DNA from: Klebsiella pneumoniae
GTDB lineage: Bacteria; Pseudomonadota; Gammaproteobacteria; Ga0077536
Direction: 5' to 3'
DNA length: 12,909 bases
Assembly (NCBI GenBank): GCA_945873015.1
Contig: CAMCBY010000055.1
Coordinates: forward strand, 1 to 12,909
Shown here: positions 7,823-12,909 of the stretch, piece by piece
Numbering within the stretch: the stretch's first letter is position 1
Layout: the number at the start of each line of letters is the position of its first letter
The notes under the pieces: model-generated
Seen by the model: the letters and a program-made list of their open reading frames with translations, nothing else
Database searches by the model: none
What the model was told of the DNA's origin: nothing
Position numbers and translations under genes: made by a program

Positions 7823-8458
7823 TCACGGCGCCACGAGCCGGCTCAGCATGTCGGCATGACGCTGAACCTGGACCGTACGTCGCAGCCGCGCGGCCGTGAC
7901 GATGGCGACCAGGGCGGCGACCGCCTGCTCGAATTCGTCGTTGATGACCAGGTAGTCGTATTCGCCGAAATGTGACATTTCGTTGACCGCGTCGCGCATG
8001 CGGCGCACGATGGTTTCAGCCTTGTCACCGCGGTTGTTCAGGCGTCGCTCCAATTCTTCGATGGAGGGCGGAAGGATGAATATCGAAATGGTCTCGGGGA
8101 GCGTAGCGCGGATACTGCGGGCACCTTGCCAGTCGATCTCGAGGATAACGTCCTCGCCGGCCGCCAAGCGCGCGCTGACGGGCGCGCGGGCTGTGCCGTA
8201 ATAATGATCGAACACCCGTGCGTGCTCGAGGAACTCGCCGGCCTCGACCATCACCTGGAACTCGTCCTGCCCGACGAAATGGTAGTCGATACCGTCCTGC
8301 TCGCCGCTGCGTCGGGCGCGGGTGGTATGGGAGGTCGACACGCGCAGGTCGCCCGCACGGTCGAGCAGGGCACGTACCAACGAGGTCTTGCCGCCGCCGG
8401 ACGGGGCCGAGACCACGAACAGATGCCCGCGTGCCGGGCTGTTGCTGGTGTCGTTCAC
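7823..8458 (-). CDS. gmk: Guanylate kinase
   Basis: Gmk phosphorylates GMP to GDP with ATP and is essential for GTP and (p)ppGpp precursor supply. The P-loop SAPSGGGKTS is at residues 17-26. The guanylate kinase signature, TTRARRSGEQDGIDYHF, fits the PROSITE pattern position for position. Further family features are EFLEHARVFDHYYGT, DVILEIDWQGARSIR and the C-terminal YDYLVINDEFEQA. The GTG at 8458-8456 gives 211 residues, close to the 207 of E. coli, with a weak GGGA upstream. A second GTG at 8503-8501 would add 15 residues unlike other Gmk proteins and has no visible ribosome binding site, so the shorter start is preferred with moderate certainty. It is the first gene of the minus-strand housekeeping cluster, so its promoter should lie in the divergent region to the right. 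Confidence 0.96.
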   Translation of the reverse strand: MNDTSNSPARGHLFVVSAPSGGGKTSLVRALLDRAGDLRVSTSHTTRARRSGEQDGIDYHFVGQDEFQVMVEAGEFLEHARVFDHYYGTARAPVSARLAAGEDVILEIDWQGARSIRATLPETISIFILPPSIEELERRLNNRGDKAETIVRRMRDAVNEMSHFGEYDYLVINDEFEQAVAALVAIVTAARLRRTVQVQRHADMLSRLVAP

Positions 8459-8582
8459 GCTGGTTCCCGCAGGTCGCGCCCACTGGAAATTCGGCGCTGG
8501 CACATAGTCTTGATTGAGTACACGGACCGACTCATGGAATTACTTGCTGGGCACTACCGCTATTCTGCCACGCTTGGCGTGC

Positions 8583-8610
8583 CGTGGCCCGCCCGCGATG
8601 GCGGGCCACG
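8583..8610. repeat. Perfect 11-bp inverted repeat (hairpin)
   Basis: CGTGGCCCGCC (8583-8593) pairs exactly with GGCGGGCCACG (8600-8610) around a six-base loop. There is no T-run on either side, so it is not a standard intrinsic terminator. It could be a regulator site, a REP-like palindrome or a 5' leader hairpin. Confidence 0.5.
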
Positions 8611-8698
8611 AAGTGCCGAAACACCACACTGGCAGAGGCTGACCCGGGGGGATTCACGGTCGGTCGCCTGCTTTCAATTCAACCCTCAAGCGCGTACA

Positions 8699-8742
8699 GC
8701 CGCTATCTCGGCTCAGGGATAGTCGCAGCGGCATTCTGCCGC
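8699..8742 (+). promoter_or_regulatory. Possible alternative-hairpin leader of the RTX-like gene
   Basis: The segment GCGGC at 8728-8732 can pair downstream to form GCGGCA-TTC-TGCCGC (8728-8742), or upstream with GCCGC at 8699-8703 in a bulged stem that also pairs TATC (8704-8707) with GATA (8719-8722). The two folds exclude each other. The downstream hairpin ends about 12 bases before the ribosome binding site. Any regulatory role is speculative. Confidence 0.25.
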
Positions 8743-8769
8743 CTGCAATTAATTGGGAGACGTTTTGTC

Positions 8770-11700
8770 ATGGCCACGCCGACACTGACCAATCTGACCA
8801 CCGACGAACAGTACCGCACCTCCTTTTTAGACCTGACCGATATGGTGGTCTCGGGCAGCGGCACCATCGCGATTCTGATGGGAATCAATCCGGATGCCGG
8901 CGCGCTCGATTATCTGCCGGCCTCGAGCGGCAACGTCACCCTCAACGCGCTTGGCCTCGGCCAATATCTGCTGATCGGAACGGCCGAGGAACTGACCACC
9001 TCGTTGGCCAATCTCGCGTTCTTTCCGACCGCCGGTTTCTTTGGCACCTTCGAACTGGTGCTGCACGCCGAGAACAGCGATGGCCCGCTGGATGGCAGCA
9101 AGACGTTCAGTTTCGACCTTGCCGACGGCGATGCCATTGCGCTCGGCGACGGCACGAACGAAGTGTTCCTGCTGAAGTCGGTGCTCGGTAATGCCACGGT
9201 CGATGGTGGAACGGGGCAGGACACTCTGCTGGTGGAAGGCAGCAACGCGCTGACCATCGATTTCTCGCAGGTCGGGCAGCAGGTCACCAGTGGCTCGCCC
9301 ACGGTCGAGTACAGCAATTTCGAGAACCTCGATGCGCAGGCCGCCACGGGAGTCATGACCGTCACAGCCAGCAGCGCGGGCGGCACCCTGTTGAGCGGCT
9401 CGGCGAACGACAGCATCACGCTCGGCGTGGGGCTCGACGTGGTTGATGCCGGCGACGGCAATGACCAGGTGCAAGGTGCCTGGAGCGCCGGCGATGACAT
9501 CCTGCTCGGCGACGGCAACGACAGCATCACCCTCAGCGACGCAGCGGCCAGCGTTAACGGCGGCGACGGCACTGACACCCTGGTGGTGAGTGGCAGCACT
9601 GCGCTGCGCTTCGATTTCCACGTGCCGGGCGACAATGCGCCCGAGACCTCGGCCAATCTCAGCAATTTCGAGAATCTCGATGCGAGCGGCGCGAGCGGCG
9701 CCATGACGGTGAGTCTCGCCAGCGGCAGCACGCTGGTGCAGACCGGCAGCGGCGACGACACCATCGCCTATCGCAACACCGTCGCAAGCGTTAACGCCGG
9801 TGCGGGCCGCGATACCCTCGAACTCGATCCCGAGAAGTTGTCCGCGCCCGACGCCAGTGCCGCGTTGACTATCAATCTCGCGGCCAGCAATGCCAATCAG
9901 GTCACCAGCGGCGCTCCGGCCGGTGCGTCGTGGCAGAACTTTGAAAACCTCGATGGCAGCGCGTGGGACAAGAACCTGACCGTCACCGCCAATGCCGCCG
10001 GCAGCGTCATTGCCACCGGCAGCGGCGCGGATACCGTCATCCTCGGCAGCGGCGCCGATCAGGTCGATACCGGCAGCGGTAACGATGTGCTGATCGGTGC
10101 GCCAGGCAATGGCGACGACATCACGCTCGGTGCGGGTAACGATACCGCAACGTTTGCCACTAACGCCGTCGGTGCTTTAAGCGGCGGAGCCGATGTCGAT
10201 ACGCTGCTCCATAGCGGTGGCGCGGCCACCATCAATCTCGCCACCAACAGCCGTTACACCGAGTTCGAGAATCTGTCGGCTGCGAACGCCAGCGGTGCGG
10301 TGACCTTTACCGGCGTGGCCGGCACGACCGCTGTCACCACCGGTGCAGGCAACGACGTCATCAACGTCGCTGCTGCGGTGGCGGGCGTGAGCATCAGCGC
10401 CGGCACGGGCAATAACACCATCACCGGCGGTGCCGGCGACGACAGCATCACGCTCGGCGCAGGCATCGACAACATTCGTGGTGGCGGCGGCAACGATGTC
10501 GTGCGCGGCAACTTGAGTGTCGGCGATCGTGTGCTGTTGGATGGTGGCGACGACACCGTCACACTGCCGACCGCCGCAATTGCGGTGACGGTCGATGGTG
10601 GCGCGGGTTCCGATACCCTGATGGTGCGCGGCTCGGCAGCGCAGACCTTCAACTTCTCCACCAGCGATGACAATGGCACGCTGGCTGGCAGCTACAAGAA
10701 TTTTGAAAACGTCAGCGGCGCGGCGGCGAGCGGCGCGTTGACCGTAACCGGCGTAGCGCTGACCACCCTGGTGGTGACTGGTCGCGGTGCCGACGTCATC
10801 AATGTCGCGGCGGCCACGCAGGGCGTCGTCATCAACGCCGGCAATGGTACCAACACCGTTACCGGTTCGGCATTCAACGACACCATCACGCTCGGCACCG
10901 GTAAGGATGTCATCAACGCCGGCGGCGGTTCGGACACGGTCAACGGCGCTTTGACTGCGGGCGATCAGATCCTTCTGCAAGCCGGCGCGGATACCTTTCT
11001 TTATCGCGCGCTGAGCGCGGCCGGGACGCTGGTCGACGGCGGTACCGGCATCGATACCCTGCAATACACCGGCAGCACCGCCAAGACCTTCAATTTCGGT
11101 GCGGCGGCGGATAACGTCGCCGCCGAGACCGGCGCGTACAAAGCGTTTGAGAATCTCGACGCCAGCACCGCCAGTGGCGCGGTGACCGTCACCAGCGCGG
11201 CCACCACCAACCGTATTGTGACCGGCAGTGGCGCCGACATCATCACGGCCACCAACGCCAGCGGCGGCGTACGGGTCGATGCCGGTGGCGGTGACGATCG
11301 TATTACGACCGGCAGCGGCGCGGACACCATCGTCTACAGCAGCGACGCCGATATCGTCGATGCCGGAGCGGGTGTCGACAAACTCGAGGTCGGTGCGGGC
11401 GCAGGCGCACTCACCGTCAATTTTTCAGTGACGGGAAATAACGACCAGGTCGACAGCCTCGGCGTCTACAGGAACTTCGAGAATCTCGACGGCGCTGCCG
11501 CCGATGGCACCCTCGATGTGCTCATGGGCGCCCAGACCACCTCGGTGGTGACGGGCTCCGGCGATGACACCGTGCGCACCGGCGTGTCCACCACCGTGAC
11601 CGGTACGCTCGCCCTTGGCGCGGGTGACGACACTGTGCTGGTGACCACCACCAACACCAATCTCGCCGCTGCGACACTGACCGACGTCGAACATGTGGCG

Positions 11701-12909
11701 CTCGGCAATAACGTCGATGCGACGCTCTCCATCGCTCAGAACGCGCTGTTGGACAGTGCAGCCGGCACCAACACCGTGACCTTGGCCGCTGCCGGTACCG
11801 CAAGCGGGGCGGCGGCTGTCGAAACCTATCGCCTCGCCAATGGCGTCAATCAGTTCACCCTCGGCGCACAAGGGCAGAACGTCACGGGTGGCAGCGGTAA
11901 CGACACCGTACACAGCGATGCCTTGACCACTTTGAGCGGCACGCTTGCACTCGGTGGCGGCACTGACACGCTGGTGATCGAGACCACCGCCACCGACTTG
12001 AGTGCGGCGACCTTGAGCGCGGTGGAAACGATCGCGCTCGCGGCCGACGTCAATGCCAGCATGACCGTTGCACAGAACGCGCTGCTCGGTAATGCCACCG
12101 GCAGCAATACCGTCACCCTCACCGATGCCGGCACGACCAGCGGCGCGGCTCAGGTTGAAATCTATCAACTGGCGGCCGGCACCAACACCTTCACGCTGGG
12201 CGCGGCGGCACAGAACGTGGTCGGTGCCAGTGGCGACGATACTTTCCGCAGCGGCACCCAGAGCAGTCTGAGCGGCATCCTCGATGGCGTCAGCGGTGAC
12301 GACATCCTTGCTATCGACAACGATACAACTCTGACCGCGACGCTCAATAACATTGACGCCGTGAGCCTCGCTGCCGGGGTCGATCTGACCACCAATATCG
12401 CGACGGCCAATCTCATCGGCACCGCCATCGGCACCAACAGCGTGACGCTGACCGACGCCGGCGTTCTGACCGGCGCGGCCGCCGTCGAGACCTATCATCT
12501 GGCCGCGGGTGGCAATGATTTCACCTTGGGTGCGAGCGCGCAGAACGTTACCGGCGGCAGCGGCGATGACGTTTTCAACAGCGATGCACTGACCAGTGTG
12601 ACCGGTACACTGACAGGTGGTGGCGGCCACGATGTGCTCAATATCCAGAGCAGTATGCAACTGACCGCAGTGCTGACGGATATCGATACCATCACGATTG
12701 CGAGCAATGTCGATCTCACGACCAATATTGCCGGCAACGCTTTGCTTGGCAGTGCTGCCGGCAGCAATTTTGTGACGCTGGTCGATGCTGGTGTGGTGAC
12801 CGGTGCGCAGGAGATTGAAGCCTATCGTCTGGCCGATGGTGGCAACACGTTTACGCTTGGTAATGCCAGTCAGACCGTGATCGGCGGCAGCGGTGATGAC
12901 ATCGTGCAT
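8770..12909 (+). CDS. Large RTX-like repetitive protein, 3' end outside the window
   Basis: ATG at 8770 (GGGAGA nine bases upstream) opens 1380 codons with no stop before the right edge. The start, MATPTLTNLTTDEQYRTSF, has no Sec signal. Residues about 1-125 resemble cadherin-like domains of large bacterial surface proteins (TAEELTTSLANLAFFPTAGF, then FGTFELVLHAEN). Residues about 135-935 carry seven FENL motifs (near 183, 299, 390, 498, 644, 792 and 902), separated by glycine/aspartate nonapeptides of the RTX calcium-binding type. These are partly tandem, as near 413-443 (TGSGADTV, LGSGADQV, TGSGNDVL) and 551-581. From about residue 940 a different 110-112-residue repeat takes over. I saw no cysteine codon, and the composition is acidic and low in lysine. 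These traits fit a type I-secreted calcium-binding surface, S-layer or adhesin protein. The expected C-terminal secretion signal and transporter genes are not in view, so the export route is inferred. No enzymatic domain is seen. Confidence 0.88.
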   Translation, partial: MATPTLTNLTTDEQYRTSFLDLTDMVVSGSGTIAILMGINPDAGALDYLPASSGNVTLNALGLGQYLLIGTAEELTTSLANLAFFPTAGFFGTFELVLHAENSDGPLDGSKTFSFDLADGDAIALGDGTNEVFLLKSVLGNATVDGGTGQDTLLVEGSNALTIDFSQVGQQVTSGSPTVEYSNFENLDAQAATGVMTVTASSAGGTLLSGSANDSITLGVGLDVVDAGDGNDQVQGAWSAGDDILLGDGNDSITLSDAAASVNGGDGTDTLVVSGSTALRFDFHVPGDNAPETSANLSNFENLDASGASGAMTVSLASGSTLVQTGSGDDTIAYRNTVASVNAGAGRDTLELDPEKLSAPDASAALTINLAASNANQVTSGAPAGASWQNFENLDGSAWDKNLTVTANAAGSVIATGSGADTVILGSGADQVDTGSGNDVLIGAPGNGDDITLGAGNDTATFATNAVGALSGGADVDTLLHSGGAATINLATNSRYTEFENLSAANASGAVTFTGVAGTTAVTTGAGNDVINVAAAVAGVSISAGTGNNTITGGAGDDSITLGAGIDNIRGGGGNDVVRGNLSVGDRVLLDGGDDTVTLPTAAIAVTVDGGAGSDTLMVRGSAAQTFNFSTSDDNGTLAGSYKNFENVSGAAASGALTVTGVALTTLVVTGRGADVINVAAATQGVVINAGNGTNTVTGSAFNDTITLGTGKDVINAGGGSDTVNGALTAGDQILLQAGADTFLYRALSAAGTLVDGGTGIDTLQYTGSTAKTFNFGAAADNVAAETGAYKAFENLDASTASGAVTVTSAATTNRIVTGSGADIITATNASGGVRVDAGGGDDRITTGSGADTIVYSSDADIVDAGAGVDKLEVGAGAGALTVNFSVTGNNDQVDSLGVYRNFENLDGAAADGTLDVLMGAQTTSVVTGSGDDTVRTGVSTTVTGTLALGAGDDTVLVTTTNTNLAAATLTDVEHVALGNNVDATLSIAQNALLDSAAGTNTVTLAAAGTASGAAAVETYRLANGVNQFTLGAQGQNVTGGSGNDTVHSDALTTLSGTLALGGGTDTLVIETTATDLSAATLSAVETIALAADVNASMTVAQNALLGNATGSNTVTLTDAGTTSGAAQVEIYQLAAGTNTFTLGAAAQNVVGASGDDTFRSGTQSSLSGILDGVSGDDILAIDNDTTLTATLNNIDAVSLAAGVDLTTNIATANLIGTAIGTNSVTLTDAGVLTGAAAVETYHLAAGGNDFTLGASAQNVTGGSGDDVFNSDALTSVTGTLTGGGGHDVLNIQSSMQLTAVLTDIDTITIASNVDLTTNIAGNALLGSAAGSNFVTLVDAGVVTGAQEIEAYRLADGGNTFTLGNASQTVIGGSGDDIVH
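11602..12909 (+). repeat. Tandem 330/336-bp coding repeats in the RTX-like gene
   Basis: Equivalent codons recur at 11602, 11938, 12274 and 12604 (spacings 336, 336 and 330 bp). A second landmark recurs at 11770, 12106, 12436 and 12766 (336, 330 and 330 bp). Each unit encodes, in order: G(T/I)L, then a Gly/Asp turn; a strand pair around T(D/N)L.AATL..VE (diverged in later units); NALLG..(A/T)G.N.VTL; DAG..(S/T)GA..VE.Y.LA; N.FTLG..(A/S)QNV.GGSG(D/N)D (Q.VIGGSGDD in the last unit). Units are similar rather than identical in DNA. The last is cut by the window edge, so the array length is unknown. Confidence 0.85.

Larger units (their letters stand above)
8459..8769. promoter_or_regulatory. Divergent intergenic region between gmk and the RTX-like gene
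   Basis: About 311 bp (266 bp if gmk uses the upstream GTG) separate the two divergently oriented genes, so promoters for both must lie here. I found no pair of -35/-10 boxes good enough to name on either strand and no convincing protein-coding or tRNA gene. The region holds a perfect GC-rich hairpin (8583-8610) and, near the plus-strand gene, a segment that can fold in two ways (8699-8742). The Shine-Dalgarno of the RTX-like gene, GGGAGA, ends at 8760, nine bases before its ATG. Confidence 0.6.

Noticed and set aside
11425..12909. A 494-codon open frame on the minus strand, plus other long minus-strand frames at 8827-9764 and 10177-11064
   Set aside because: They lie opposite the repetitive plus-strand RTX-like gene. 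Their length follows from its GC-rich, repetitive codons, which lack the trinucleotides that make antisense stops. The translations are low-complexity, with no recognisable family.
8770..12909. The repeats as a CRISPR array or non-coding satellite
   Set aside because: The repeats are 330 bp and longer, diverged at the DNA level, conserved as protein, and lie in one uninterrupted reading frame with a ribosome binding site.

Overview
The window is GC-rich and gene-dense. It looks like the chromosome of a gammaproteobacterium, perhaps of the Nevskiales/Xanthomonadales type. The main evidence is the minus-strand order gmk - rpoZ - spoT - ridA - recG, a gammaproteobacterial arrangement, followed here by ubiA. 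A luciferase-like F420-type oxidoreductase and a large RTX-like repeat protein also fit an environmental gammaproteobacterium. The taxonomic call is inference from gene order and protein resemblance.

Layout. (1) Positions 1-690, minus: the N-terminal 230 residues of a luciferase-like monooxygenase that runs off the left edge. (2) 763-791: a strong intrinsic terminator that closes the next unit. (3) 814-1473, minus: a four-helix membrane protein resembling the urate-oxidase N-terminal/PuuD membrane domain, preceded by a 31-residue single-helix membrane protein with a good ribosome binding site. (4) 1602-1746: a 145-bp element with long nested inverted repeats and no coding capacity, resembling a MITE. 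(5) 1755-8458, minus: the housekeeping cluster gmk (guanylate kinase), rpoZ (RNA polymerase omega), spoT ((p)ppGpp synthetase/hydrolase), ridA (enamine/imine deaminase), recG (branched-DNA helicase) and ubiA (ubiquinone prenyltransferase). Gaps from spoT to ubiA are very short, and recG and ubiA overlap by 4 bp. (6) 8459-8769: a divergent intergenic region with two GC-rich hairpin regions. (7) 8770-12909, plus: one uninterrupted reading frame of at least 1380 codons, open at the right edge. It encodes a cysteine-free, acidic, repetitive RTX-like protein.

Gmk makes GDP, a precursor of the (p)ppGpp substrates. Omega is part of the ppGpp-responsive RNA polymerase, and SpoT makes and degrades the alarmone, so the head of the cluster is functionally linked. 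RecG and UbiA look like co-transcribed passengers.

The accessory part is the plus-strand repeat protein. Its N-terminus lacks a Sec signal and resembles a cadherin-like beta domain. Next come about 800 residues with seven Phe-Glu-Asn-Leu motifs mixed with degenerate RTX nonapeptides. At about 11587 the protein switches to a different, very regular tandem repeat of 110-112 residues that continues beyond the window. It is probably a type I-secreted surface or S-layer/adhesin-like protein, but its C-terminal signal and any transporter lie outside the window.
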